Source of the DNA: Hymenobacter coccineus
Lineage (GTDB): Bacteria > Bacteroidota > Bacteroidia > Cytophagales > Hymenobacteraceae
Assembly (NCBI RefSeq): GCF_001816125.1
Contig: NZ_MDZA01000133.1
Coordinates: 1 to 50,763 of the forward strand
Direction: 5' to 3'
Length of the DNA: 50,763 nucleotides
The notes under the pieces were generated by a model that saw nothing but the letters and a program-made list of their open reading frames with translations, did no database searches and was not told where the DNA came from. Shown here in pieces: positions 24,767 to 35,000 of the stretch. Position numbers and translations under genes: made by a program. Position 1 is the first letter of the stretch; each line of letters begins with the position of its first letter.

Positions 24767-24928
24767 AAGATGGGGCTTGGGGGAGGGGGATAAGCGCAAC
24801 AAACACCCCCACCAGCACGGTAGTTCGCCGTGGCCAGCGCGGGGCCCCTACAGTTGCTAAACGCCAATGGCTTGGCCCCGGGCCCGCGCGGCCGGGCCTT
24901 CAGCGTTGGCATCGCCTGGCCGCGGGCC

Positions 24929-26231
24929 CTACTGGCCCTTGATGTAAAAGGGAATATTGCCCGTGGCCACGTTGCCGTGGCCATCGGTGGTGTAGAGGAA
25001 CAGGCGGTAGGCCCCCGCCTGCGCGGGGGCCAGTACCTGCGCCTGGCCGGGGCTGGGGGTGGTCAGCAGGCCCGGCAGGGGCGCGGGGCGGCTTTCGCGG
25101 TCGCCGCCGTTTTTGAGGTCGGTGGCTTCGGGCAGCAGCTCCCAGCGGTACGTCAGGGCGTCGTGCTCAGGGTCGGCCACGTCGGCCGCGGCCAGGTAGC
25201 GCTGGCCCGCGCGCAGGTACACAGTGTCGGCGGCGGCGTGGCCGTCCAAGCGCAGGCCGGCTATGTGCGGGGCCCGGTTGCTGGGCCAGCGCCCGCTCCA
25301 CAGGTACTGCATCACGTCCACCACCTCCGATTCTTGTCCGTCTTCGGTGAAAAGGCCGTACCAGGTGGGCGTGCGCTCCTGCTTTTGGCCCCACAAGAAC
25401 ACGTACGCGCCCAGGCAATGCGCTTGGTCTTGCAGCACCGAGGCTTCGTAGCGGCGCTGGTACACGGCTGCTTTTTGGCTGCTGGTTTCCTCAATGGCCG
25501 CTTTCCAGGGCAGCTGCTGGGATTCCCAGTGGCCGGTGGGGCCCCATTCGGTTACCAGGTAGGGGCCCGTCCACCCGGCGGTGCGCACCTGCTGGGGCAG
25601 GGTGGCCAGGCCGGCGTATGTGTTGATGGACAGCACATCCACGGCCGGGCACCGGGCCTTAATGAACGCCACTTCGCGCGGGCCCGCCCCGGCCAGCACG
25701 GTCGACGTTGGGTGGTTGGGGTCCACTTCGTGGATCATCTTGGCGATGTCGTTCACCGCGTCCCACACCTGGGGGTTTTTGTACTCCAGGTTAAGCTCGT
25801 TGCCGATGCCCCAGAGCAGCACCGCGGGGTCGTCTTTGTACTTGAGCACTTCGGTCTTTATACGTTGGAGCTGCGCCGCCACGGCCTGCGGGTCGGCGTA
25901 GTCGAAGCCGTGCCGCTCGCGGGCCACGTCCAGGCCCAGCATCACGGTCAGGCCGTTTTTGTTGGCTTCGGCCAGCACCCGAGGGGCATCGTTCGTGCCC
26001 CAGGTGCGGATGGAGTTGCCCCCGTACGCCGCAATGCGCGCCGGGAACTGCCCACCCCCGGCCCCCCGCACGAAGTAGGGCTTGCCCGCGCGCAGCAGCT
26101 CGTAGCGCCCACCGGCTTGGCGGATTTCAACCTTTACGGCCCCGCCCTTGGCTGGGGGCCGCCGCCAGGGGCCCCCCGGCCAAGCTTGCAAAAGCCAGGC
26201 CCAGGCCAGCCCCAATGATACGTTTCTTCAT
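24929..26231 (-). CDS. Clan GH-A glycoside hydrolase, frameshifted near its start
   Basis: The catalytic frame (about 24929-26165) encodes a TIM-barrel hydrolase resembling the GH2 C-terminal domain and GH5. It shows GKPYFVRGAGG, GGNSIRTWGT, the acid/base Glu in LLWGIGNELN and the nucleophile Glu in LVTEWGPTGHW, then a C-terminal Ig-like domain (~residues 300-425). It has no signal peptide of its own. The only good one (ATG 26231, MKKRIIGAGLGLAFASLAGG) lies in another frame that stops at TGA shortly after 26135. Removing one base from the C/G runs at 26154-26176 would join them as a ~433-residue secreted enzyme. It is the last gene of the glucan locus, where it probably trims oligosaccharides. 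Confidence 0.75.
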
Positions 26232-26331
26232 GGCTTCAAAAATGGTTGTCAATGGGGAATGGTACTGGCCACAGCGGCCGTCGCAACGCCTGGGGCCCCA
26301 GCAGCGGGGCCCCGGCCGGCGGATGGGAAGG

Positions 26332-28394
26332 CTATTGCTTGGTGATTTTGAAGCTGGTATCGAAGGCAGCGCCGGAGAGGCGAATCACGTAGAGCCCGTT
26401 CTTTAGCTCCGAGAGGTCCACGATATTTCGGGGCCCCGTGTTGCCGTAGGTGCGGCTGAGTACCTGGCGGCCTGCGGCGTCCAGCACAGTGAGGCGGTGG
26501 GCCTGGGCCCCGGCGGGCAGCTGGTAGGTGAGGCGGCCGGCCACCGGGTTGGGGTAGAAGCCGGTGGTGGCTGTGCCGGCGGGCCGACCGGCCAGCACCG
26601 TGGCCGGTACCGGGCCAAAGCCGAAGGTTTCCGTGCTCGTGATGGTGGCGTTGGTGCAGGCCAGGGGCCCCGTGCCGTTCCCGATGGATACGTACTGGCC
26701 ATTGGTGCCGCGCAGCGAAACGGTACCGTCGGCATTGCCCAGCCAGTCAAATACTTCGCCGCCCGAAATGGATGGCCGGCCGCAGGTCATGGGCCCCGTG
26801 CCGTTCTCCGACGACACGTACTTGCCCTGGCTTTGCAGGGTTACCTTGGTGCCGCTGGCGGCGGCCACCAGAAAAGCTTCCGAAGCGCCGTAATCCGACC
26901 GGTTGCAGGTCATGGGCTGGGCCCCGTTTTCGCCGGATACATACTTGCCGTTGGCGCCACGCAGCCACACGGTGCTGCCCACGGGGGCCGCCGCCCCGGT
27001 GGTGCCGTTGTAGTTGCCGCCGCCGGGGTAGTTCACGAAGCTGTTCTGGTTGGGCGCCAGGGCGCTCACCACGCCGGGGTTGGGCACACAGTTGGCAAAC
27101 TTGATGTTTTCCAGCACCTGCGCCAGGCCGCTGGGGCCGTCCACAATAAAGGGCGGGGTGATGCGCAGCAGGGCCGCGTTGGGGCCCGTATCGAAGCGCT
27201 TGTACGTCCAGTTGCACCAGCCTATGCCCACCGAGTTGAGGCTGGCCGCTGCGTCGTGCATCCACCCATTGGTGTTTTCGCCGGTTTCGCCCACCCAGAT
27301 GGGCACGCTGTACCGGGTGCGGAAGTTCTGGAGATTACCAATGAAGCGCAGGCTGTTGGGGCCCCACCGGTCGAGGCTACGTTGTTGTCCATCAAATAGC
27401 CCGTGCCGCTGTAGCGGTGCGAGTTGTACACCAGGTTGGGCGCGTTGGCAAAGGTGAAGGGCTCCAGGTAGTTGAAGTCGTTGCCGTAGCCGTTGCCCTC
27501 AATCAGCAGCAGGTGGTTGTCGCCCTGGGCCCGCACGGCGGCGATGAGGCGCTGGAACAGGTCGTGGATGGGCGGGTTGCTGGGCACGTTGTTGGGCTCG
27601 TTGAGCAGGTCGTACATAGCCACGCGGGCGTCGTTTTTGTAGCGCGCCGCCACGGCCTCCCACAGCCGCACGGTAATGTCGCGGTACACGGGCTGGTTCC
27701 ACAAATCCAGGGGCTGGAGGGCATCGGCAATGTTCACGTCGGTGCCCTGCGAGCCGGGCGCGGCGTGCAAGTCGAGGATGACGTACATGCCGTTGGCCGC
27801 GCACCAGGATAAGGTGTTGTCAATCATCCGAAAAGCCTCCAGGCTGGCCGGGTCCGTAAACAGCTGGTTGCCGTTGTACCAGTCGGTGAGGGCCCCGACG
27901 TAGGCCGCGTAGGTGGTGGTGCCGCGCAGCACGCCGTTGCGCACCGCCCGCTGGGCCGGCGTCAGAAATAGGTCGTAGTGCAGCGGCAGGCGCACGCAGT
28001 TGAAGCCTTGGCCGGCCAGGTAGTCGATGTCGGGCTTGGTAATGAAATTGTCGCGGTAGCCTTGGTAGAAGGTTTCCACGGCGGCGTCCGTCATGCCGGC
28101 GTTGTAAAGGGTCTGCTTCACCGTGCCCTGGGTTTGCTTGCCGTTGATGCCCCCCCAGGTGGGCTTCACGATGTAGCCCTCCTGCAAGGCCCAGCCGCCC
28201 AGGTTCACGCCGTTCAGCAGCACTTCCTGGTTGTTGGCGTTCAGGATTTTGGGCCCCGTGGCGTGCAAAAAGCTCTGGGCCCTGCCCACCACCGGGCCCC
28301 CAATAAAGGCCAGGAGCAGCGCCAGCAGCCGCAGCGCATCACGGAAACCAGCCAGCGGCGCGGGCAAATGAAAACGGGTAGTAGCGTGGCGCAT
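26332..28394 (-). CDS. GH5-type glucanase with fascin-like repeats and T9SS signal, frameshifted
   Basis: Frame 1 (ATG 28394 to ~27383) carries a signal peptide (~1-40), the GH5 start GVNLGGWALQEG and the acid/base Glu266 in DLLNEPNN. Frame 2 (~27380 to 26332) carries the nucleophile Glu in PIWVGETGEN. Frame 2 also has three fascin-like beta-trefoil repeats (VWLRGANGKYVSGENG, VTLQSQGKYVSSENG, VSLRGTNGQYVSIGNG) and a type A T9SS sorting domain ending GLYVIRLSG...SFKITKQ. Adding one base at about 27371-27390 joins MDNNV to SLDRWGPNSLRF. Intact, it would be a ~686-residue surface or secreted beta-glucanase exported by type IX secretion. As sequenced, the two catalytic glutamates are on separate peptides. 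Confidence 0.8.
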
Positions 28395-28482
28395 AGCGGC
28401 AGAAGGTTGAGGTTGGCAGAAGGATGGAGCGGGGTGGTTGCGTGGATGGAAGCAGCTTAGGAAGTCTGAAAATTTAAAATTG

Positions 28483-28576
28483 AACGTCATGCTGAGCTTG
28501 CCGAAGCAGCGCTACTGCTCAACCAATTAGGATTACTGCCGCGGTAGAGATGCTTCGGCAAGCTCAGCATGACGTT
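28483..28576. repeat. Palindromic repeat, family A copy 4
   Basis: Perfect 26-bp arms at 28483-28508 and 28551-28576 beginning AACGTCATGCTGAGCTTGCC. The loop holds GGATTACTGCC. It separates the GH16 and GH5 genes and may split the glucan locus into two transcripts. Confidence 0.88.
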
Positions 28577-28629
28577 CTGACCATATAGTTGACCGGCAGC
28601 CGGCCCAGGGGCCCCGGCCAGCAAGCCAA

Positions 28630-28673
28630 GGCCCACCGCCGGCTGCCCCAACCGGAGCAGCCGGCGGTGGGCC
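28630..28673 (-). terminator. Strong hairpin after the GH16 gene
   Basis: A perfect 17-bp GC-rich stem (28630-28646 with 28657-28673) and a 10-base loop, starting 17 bases beyond the GH16 stop. There is no T tract, so it may stabilise the 3' end or attenuate rather than fully terminate. Confidence 0.55.
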
Positions 28674-28689
28674 AGCGCAGGGAAAAAGC

Positions 28690-29589
28690 TTACTTATACT
28701 GGTAGTAGCGCACGTAGTCCACCGTCATCTGCTGGGGGAACACCGTGGAGGCGTCGGGGTTGCCCAGAAAATCGCCGCCCACGGCCACGTTCATCACCAA
28801 GAAGAAGGGGTTGTTAAACGGGTAGATGGGCGCGTCGCTGGCCGTGAACGTGTAGTACAGCGTGCCATCAAGAAAAAACCGCATCTTGTCCTGGCTGCGC
28901 ACCACGCTGAAGGTGTGGAAATCGTCGGCGAAGCTGGCGTTGTTGGGCAGCGTAACCGGCTCGATGCCCTTGTACTTGTGGGCCCCAGCGGCGTCGGGGT
29001 AGTGCATGGTTGAGAGGATCTTATCCGGGGCCTGGCCGCGCAGCTCCATGATGTCAATCTCGCCGCACTTGGGCCAGTTGTTCTGGTCAATGTCGGAGCC
29101 CAGCATCCAGATGGCAGGCCAGATGCCCTGGCCCTTGGGCAGCTTGGCCCGCACGTCAATGCGCCCAAACTTGAAGTCCTGCTTGCCCTTGGTCAGCATC
29201 CGGGCCGAGGTGTAGTCGCGGCCCCCTTGGGACTGCTTCTTGGCCTGAATAACGAGGTTGCCCCCGCTCAAGGCGGCGTTTTCGGTCGAGTTGGTGTAGT
29301 ACTCCAGCTCGTTGTTGCCCCAGCCGTTGTTGCTGCCCAGGTCGTAGCCCCACTTGGTGGGGTCTATCGCGGCCCCGTCAAACTCATCGCTCCACATCAG
29401 CTCCGTGTACTGGGCGTAGTCCCGGGCCTCGGCGTTGACGGCCGCCGGCGTGGGCGTTACGGGCGTCGCGGGCGTGGGCGGTACCGGGGTAGGGGCCGGG
29501 GCCGACTTGTTTTCGGTGCAGGCCCCCAGGCCCAGGGCCAGCACAAAGCTGGCCCGGAGCAAATGGCGGCGCGAAGGGAAGTTTTTCAT
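28690..29589 (-). CDS. GH16 endo-beta-glucanase (laminarinase-type) lipoprotein
   Basis: 299 residues. A lipoprotein signal (LGLGAC, Cys24) is followed by a Pro/Thr/Val-rich linker (~30-50), then a GH16 jelly-roll domain (~62-298) with SDEFDG, NNELEYYTN, WPAIWMLG and the catalytic motif Glu177-Ile-Asp179-Ile-Met-Glu182. In GH16 the two glutamates are nucleophile and acid/base of a retaining mechanism, and the bulge form ExDxxE is shared by laminarinases and related enzymes. It would sit on the outer-membrane surface and cut beta-1,3- or mixed-linked glucan for uptake by the SusC/D complex encoded upstream. It starts 42 bases after the PKD lipoprotein stop. Confidence 0.93.
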   Translation of the reverse strand: MKNFPSRRHLLRASFVLALGLGACTENKSAPAPTPVPPTPATPVTPTPAAVNAEARDYAQYTELMWSDEFDGAAIDPTKWGYDLGSNNGWGNNELEYYTNSTENAALSGGNLVIQAKKQSQGGRDYTSARMLTKGKQDFKFGRIDVRAKLPKGQGIWPAIWMLGSDIDQNNWPKCGEIDIMELRGQAPDKILSTMHYPDAAGAHKYKGIEPVTLPNNASFADDFHTFSVVRSQDKMRFFLDGTLYYTFTASDAPIYPFNNPFFLVMNVAVGGDFLGNPDASTVFPQQMTVDYVRYYQYK

Positions 29590-29631
29590 AAAATCAAAGC
29601 AGCGCAGTGAGTGAGTGGGCAGCAGCGCCAG

Positions 29632-30438
29632 CTATTTAGCCACCAGTTTGAACTGGAAAATGGTGCCCGCGGTGGGCTTGCCCGCCCGCAGCACCATGTG
29701 CGTGGCGTCGATGCTGATGATGCGGTAGGTCAGGTCGGGGGCGTCCGTCACCCCGATGAACGTGCCGGGTTTCTGGAACTCAAACATGGCGATGCCCGGC
29801 CCCACCGAGGAGCCAAACGTGAAGGTGGACGTGCCCGAGCGCGGCGCGGAGCAGCCCCCCGTATTACCAGCCACAAAGGTCTGGTCCTTGGCGTTGTACG
29901 TATAAAGGTTCGCGTTGGAAAAGGTAAATTCGTCGTCGGCCTGGCAGGCCGGCAGGCTGCCGGCCGGGCCCCCTGCGTAGTAGCCGTCGGGGCTGGCGTC
30001 GCTGGGGCCCACTACAATGGGCGCCGCCACGGTGTTGTCCAGCACCCAGGTTTTGGAGGAGCCGCCCGTGAGCAGCAGCTTCACCGCGTCGGTCACCGGG
30101 GGCAGCACCAGGTCGGTCTGGGCCGAGACGCCGGTGCCGCCCCGGCCCGAGGTGGTCAGCTGCACCTTAACGGTGCCCCCGGTGGCGTACACGTGCGTCA
30201 CGGTCTGGCCCGTGCCCCGCGTGCCGTCCCCAAAGTCCCACTCGTAGAAAGCGGCATCGGTGGCGGTGCTGGTGAACGTAACCGACGTGGTGAGGCCCAC
30301 CGCCATGGGTGCGGACGCGGTGAAGGTGGCCGTCGGCACGGGGCCGTCCAGCTGCCCTTTGTCGTTTTTATCGCAGGAGGCCAAGAGTAGCGGGCCGGCC
30401 AATAGGGCCCAGGCCGCCTTGTTCCAGGTATATTTCAT
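29632..30438 (-). CDS. PKD-domain lipoprotein of the glucan locus
   Basis: 268 residues with lipobox LLLASC (Cys22), a PKD domain at ~35-112 (core YEWDFGDGT at 66-73) and an unassigned C-terminal domain (~118-268) rich in aromatic and Gly residues. Its position directly behind susD, where SusE/SusF-like surface glycan-binding proteins are encoded, suggests a glycan-binding role. That is an inference from context, as the C-terminal domain is not recognised. It lies 33 bases downstream of susD and 42 upstream of GH16, so all four are probably one operon. Confidence 0.8.
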   Translation of the reverse strand: MKYTWNKAAWALLAGPLLLASCDKNDKGQLDGPVPTATFTASAPMAVGLTTSVTFTSTATDAAFYEWDFGDGTRGTGQTVTHVYATGGTVKVQLTTSGRGGTGVSAQTDLVLPPVTDAVKLLLTGGSSKTWVLDNTVAAPIVVGPSDASPDGYYAGGPAGSLPACQADDEFTFSNANLYTYNAKDQTFVAGNTGGCSAPRSGTSTFTFGSSVGPGIAMFEFQKPGTFIGVTDAPDLTYRIISIDATHMVLRAGKPTAGTIFQFKLVAK

Positions 30439-30471
30439 ATTAGTTCAGGCTGAATAGTCGTGGAGGAAGGG

Positions 30472-32021
30472 CTAGTAGCCAGGGTTTTGCACCAAGCCGG
30501 GGTTGGTGTCGATTTCCGACTGCGGTATGGGCAGCACCAGGTTGTTCTGGGTCGGAATGCCGTGCACGTTGGAGGTAACGCCCCGGAGCGTGGCTGCCTG
30601 CTGCGTCATGCGCGGAATAAAGGCGTGGTCCGTCAGGGTGGGGTACAGGGTGCCGGCGCGCTTCATGTCGAACCAGCGGTCGAACTCAAACGCCAGCTCG
30701 TACTTGCGCTCCCGCAGCACGAGGTTGGTGAAGTTGGCGCTGGCCGCCGTCAGGTCGTGGGCCGCCGAGGGCGCGTTGTAGTCGAGGCCGAACGAGCGGC
30801 GGCGCACCTTGTTGATGGCCTCCAGGCCCTCCGGGGTGGGCCCCACGGCCTCGGCTACAATCAGGTACATTTCGGCCAGGCGCAGCACGGGCACGTTCAG
30901 GCCCGAGTCCCAGATGTTGGTGCCTACTTTGCCCACGAACCACTTCTTGCAGTTGTAGCCAAACGGCGAGCCGGTGGCCTTGGCGGCGGCTTTGCTGCCG
31001 TCGGGGTAGGTGTCGCCGGGCGACCAGATGGTGGCCGTCTTGCGGGTATCGCCCGTCTCGTAACCGGCCACGAAGTCGGGGTCCGGAATGTTGAAGCCGT
31101 AGCCGCTGCCGGGCGTCTGGTTGGCGCCCCGGGGCCCAAAAACTCGTTCATGGCCGAGCCCACTTGGTTGCGGTCGTACTGGTTGCGGCCGCTCACGTAC
31201 TGGATTTCAAAGAGTGACTCCTTGGCGTTGTTGTTGTTATTCTCAATCTTGAAGTTGTCGGCGTAGCTGGCCCACATGGTCTTGCCCGAGTTGTTGATGA
31301 CCTCGCGGGCCCGCTGGGCGGCCTCCGTTTTCTTGCCTTCGGTGATGTACACCTTGGCCAGCAGGCCCGTGGCGGCCCACTTGGTGGCCCGGCCCAGGTC
31401 TTCGCCGCTGTACGAAGGCGGCAGGTTGCCGATGGCATCGGTCAGGTCCTGCTCAATCTGCTTGTACACGTCGGCCGCCGGCGAGCGGGGGATGTTCACG
31501 GCCGCTGGGCTGGTGGGCGGGGCCGTAAACAGGGGCACGTCGCCGTAGGCCCGCACCAAATCGAAGTACATCTTGGCCCGCAGGAACTGCGCCTCGCCGA
31601 TGCAGCGATTCTTGATGGCCGGGTCGATGTTGGCGATGTCCGGCACTTTCTGGATGACGATGTTCGCCCGCTGGAGCGCGATGAACGAACCGCCCCAGAG
31701 CCGGGTGGCGATGAAGTTAGTGGTCGGGATGCTGAAGGCTTCGAGCTGCTTGAACTCGATGCCGTCGTTACCGTCGTCGCCGCCCGTGCTGGAGATGTCC
31801 GCCCAGATGTCGAAGGCCCACTGGGCCGCGTTGTACTGCCCTTCTTTGGTCAGCTCGCTATAGGCGGCCGTCACGGCCTGGATGGCATCCTGCTGGCTTT
31901 GGTAGAAGTTGACGTCGGTGATCTGGTCGGCCGGGGCCTCGTCCAGAAACTTGGCCGTGCAGCCGCCCAGCAGCCCGAGCGTGAGCAGAAAGGCCCCGCA
32001 CGTAAATTTTGAAATAGTCAT
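30472..32021 (-). CDS. susD: SusD/RagB-like nutrient-binding lipoprotein, frameshifted
   Basis: Frame 1 (ATG 32021 to ~31135) has a lipobox LLGGC (Cys21), the family start FLDEAPADQITDVNFY, and the TPR-like helices AQFLRAKMYFDLVRAYGDVPL and WAATGLLAKVYI. Frame 2 (~31130 to 30472) continues with NIPDPDFVAGYE, the C-terminal SusD domain (LNVPVLRLAEMYLIVAEA, LRERKYELAFEFDRWFDMKR) and ends PGLVQNPGY. Adding one base in the C4G4 run at 31124-31140 joins NEFLGP to RGANQTPGSGYGF and restores a protein of ~516 residues, normal for SusD. SusD is the lid that presents glycan to the SusC channel. The gene follows susC by 27 bases. Confidence 0.88.
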
Positions 32022-32048
32022 GACGCGATAAGTGGAAAGTAGAGAGAA

Positions 32049-35000
32049 TTAAAACCCGATGTTCAGGCCGGCTAGGAACACGCGCGTTTGCGGGTAGATG
32101 CCCAGGTCGACGCCGCTGGCGCTCACCTCCGGGTCGAAGCCGGCGTATTTGGTGAGCGTCACCAGGTTCTGGGCCGTGACGTACACGCGCAGCTGCGAGG
32201 CCGAGATGCGGCTCAGGATGGTGCTGGGCAGCGTGTAGCCGAGCGTCAGGTTTTTGAGGCGCACGTAGGAGCCGTCCTCGATGTAGTGGGTCGATACCCG
32301 CAGGTTGTTGTTGGGGTCGCCCACAATGGCGCGGGGCACGTCGTTGCTGGTGCCGGTGCCGGTCCAGCGGTTCAGTACGTTGGTGGTGCCGTTGGTGGTG
32401 CCGTACAGGGCCCCCTCCGTGATGTAGCGGTTGAGGTTGTAGACGTCGTTGCCTTGCACGCCCTGGATGAAGAAGCTCAGGTCGAAGCCCTTGTAGCCCA
32501 GGGTGTTGGTCAGGCCAAAGGTGTAGTTTGGGTTGGGGTTGCCAATGAAGGTGCGGTCAGCATCGGTAATCACGCCGTCGCCGTTCAGGTCCTTAAACTT
32601 GATGTCGCCGGGGGCGGTGCCCGCGTTCTGGTAGTTATTCGCCTTGGCCGTGCCCGCTAGGGCCCCGGCGTTCAGGGCGGTCAGCTCTTCCTGGCTCTGG
32701 ATCAGGCCATCGGCTACGTAGCCGTAGAAGGCGCCGAAGGCCTGGCCCGCGTCGTAGCGCACAATGGTACCGCTCAACGAGCCCAGGCCGTTGTAGGGAA
32801 TGCCGGCGCCCAACGAGACGAGGCGGGTTTTGTAGGCCGATACGTTGAAGGTGGTCGTCCAGGTGAGGCCCCCGCCGGAGCCCACGAAGTTGTGCGACGT
32901 GAGCGAGAAGTCGATGCCCCGGTTGTAGGCGCTGGCGGCGTTGGCGTTAACCGACTCGTAAGTGCCCGACACAAGGGAGGGCGGCACGGGCGCAATCAGG
33001 TTGGGCGAATTGCGGTTGTAGAGGTCGATGGTGGCCTCCAGGCGGTTGCCGAGGAAGCCCATTTCCAGGCCGATGTTGGCCTGGTCGTTGTATTCCCAGC
33101 GCAGGTTCGGGTTGGCCAGGCGCGTGGGGGCCCCACCCGTGTTGATGGTACCGTCCGGCCCGAAGGGGTACACAGCGCCGAAGTTGATGGAGTACAGGTA
33201 AGCGAAGCGACCGGCGTTCAGCTCGTTGCCCACGCGGCCGTAGCCGGCGCGCAGCTTCAAGTTGCTGATGGTGTTGCTGCCCTTCAGGAATTCTTCTTCC
33301 GAAATGCGCCAGCCCGCCGATACGCTGGGGAAGAAGCCAAACTTGTGGCCGGGCTCGAAGCGCGAGGAGCCGTCGTAGCGGGCCGTGGCCTGGAATATGT
33401 ACTTGCCGGCGTAGTCGTAGTTGAGGCGGCCGAAGTAGCTGGCCAGGTGGCGAGCGGGGTCAATGGTGCCGGCGTTGGCCAGCAGCGTGTTGATGGGCCC
33501 CACGTTGATGGTTTGCAGGTCGTTGCGCAGGTAGCCCGTGCGGTAGGCTTCCACGTTGCTGTAGTTGAACTCCTGCGCCGACTGGCCCACCAGCAGCGTT
33601 ACGTGGTGCTTGTCGGCAATGGTGCGGTCGTAGGTGGCCGTGTTCTCAATCAGGTAGCTGGGCGAGTAGCCGGCCGTAGCGCCCGCGCCGGCTGTGATGT
33701 AGCGCTGGGTGTAGCCGGCCAGCTCGGGGCCCTTGGGCGAAAACTGGTTGAAGTTCTCAAACACCAGGTCGGCCCCCACGTTGGTGCGGAAGCGCAGGCC
33801 CTTGAGGGGCTCCAGCTCGGCGTAGAACGTGGTAGTGGCCCGGTTCCGGGTGAACTTCTGGTTAGCTCGCTGGGAAGTCGCCAGCGGGTTTTCCTCCGTA
33901 AAGTTGTCCATGGCGCTGTTGGGCTGGTACCAGTAGCCATCGGGCCGGTAGGGCTGCACAGTGGGCGGAATGCGCAGCAACTGCTGCACCCCGCCGTACT
34001 CGCCGTCGTTGCTCGTAATCTGGCGGTCTTCCAAGTGGCTGAGCGCGATACTGTTGCCGATCTTAAAAATCCGGCTCAGCTGCACGTCGCCGTTGGCACG
34101 GAGCGTAAAGCGCTCAAATTTAGAGCCTACGATCACACCATCCTGTTGAAAGTACGTGCCCGACAGCGCGTAGCGGGCTTTCTCGCTGCCGCCGGTGGCT
34201 GAAAGCGAGTAGTTCTGGATTTTGGCACGGCGGAACATCAAGTCCTGCCAGTCGGTGCCCTCGCCCAGCGCCGCCGGGTCGCGCAGCTTGTCCAATGCAA
34301 TGGGCTGGCCGGCCGCAATGCGGGCCTCGTTGTTGATGACGGCATACTGCTCGGCGTTGAGCAGGTCCAGCCGCCGGGCCACGGACTGAATGCCGCGGTA
34401 GCCGTCGAAGTTGACGTTGGTTTTGCCCGCCTTGCCCCGCTTGGTGGTGATGAGCACGACGCCGTTGGCCGCCCGCACCCCGTAGATGGCCGTAGCGGAG
34501 GCATCTTTCAGCACGTCAATCGTTTCGATGTCGTTCGGGCTAATGGCGCTGAGCTGGCTGTTGCCGTTATCGGGCAGCGGGAAGCCGTCGACCACGTACA
34601 GCGGGTTGTTGTTGCCGGCCGACGTTATGCCGCGGATCCGCACCGACGTACCGGCCGCGCCGCCGGGGGCCCCCCCGTTGGAGGTGATGGTGACGCCCGA
34701 AACCTTGCCCTGAATGGCCTGGGTAGCATCGGCCACCGGTTGGCGCACCAGCTCGGCCCCATTGACGGACGAGATGGCGCCCGTTATGCTGCCGCGCTCT
34801 TGGGTGCCGTAGCCCACCACCACCACTTCGTTCAGCGCGGCCACGTCGGCCACCAGCGTAACGTTGAGCGGGTTGCGGGCGCTGGAGACGGCCACTTCCT
34901 GCCGAACAAAACCCACGTAGCTGAACACCAGGGTACCGCCTTCAGGGGCGTCGAGCGTGAATTCGCCGTTGGCATTGGTGCTGACGCCCTGGGCAGTGCC

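Noticed and set aside
24830..26218. A 462-codon plus-strand frame opposite the GH-A hydrolase
   Set aside because: Shadow of the hydrolase. The minus-strand frame has both catalytic motifs.
32892..34202. A 436-codon plus-strand frame inside susC
   Set aside because: Antisense of the SusC barrel, with Val/Gly/Arg-rich composition and no domain.
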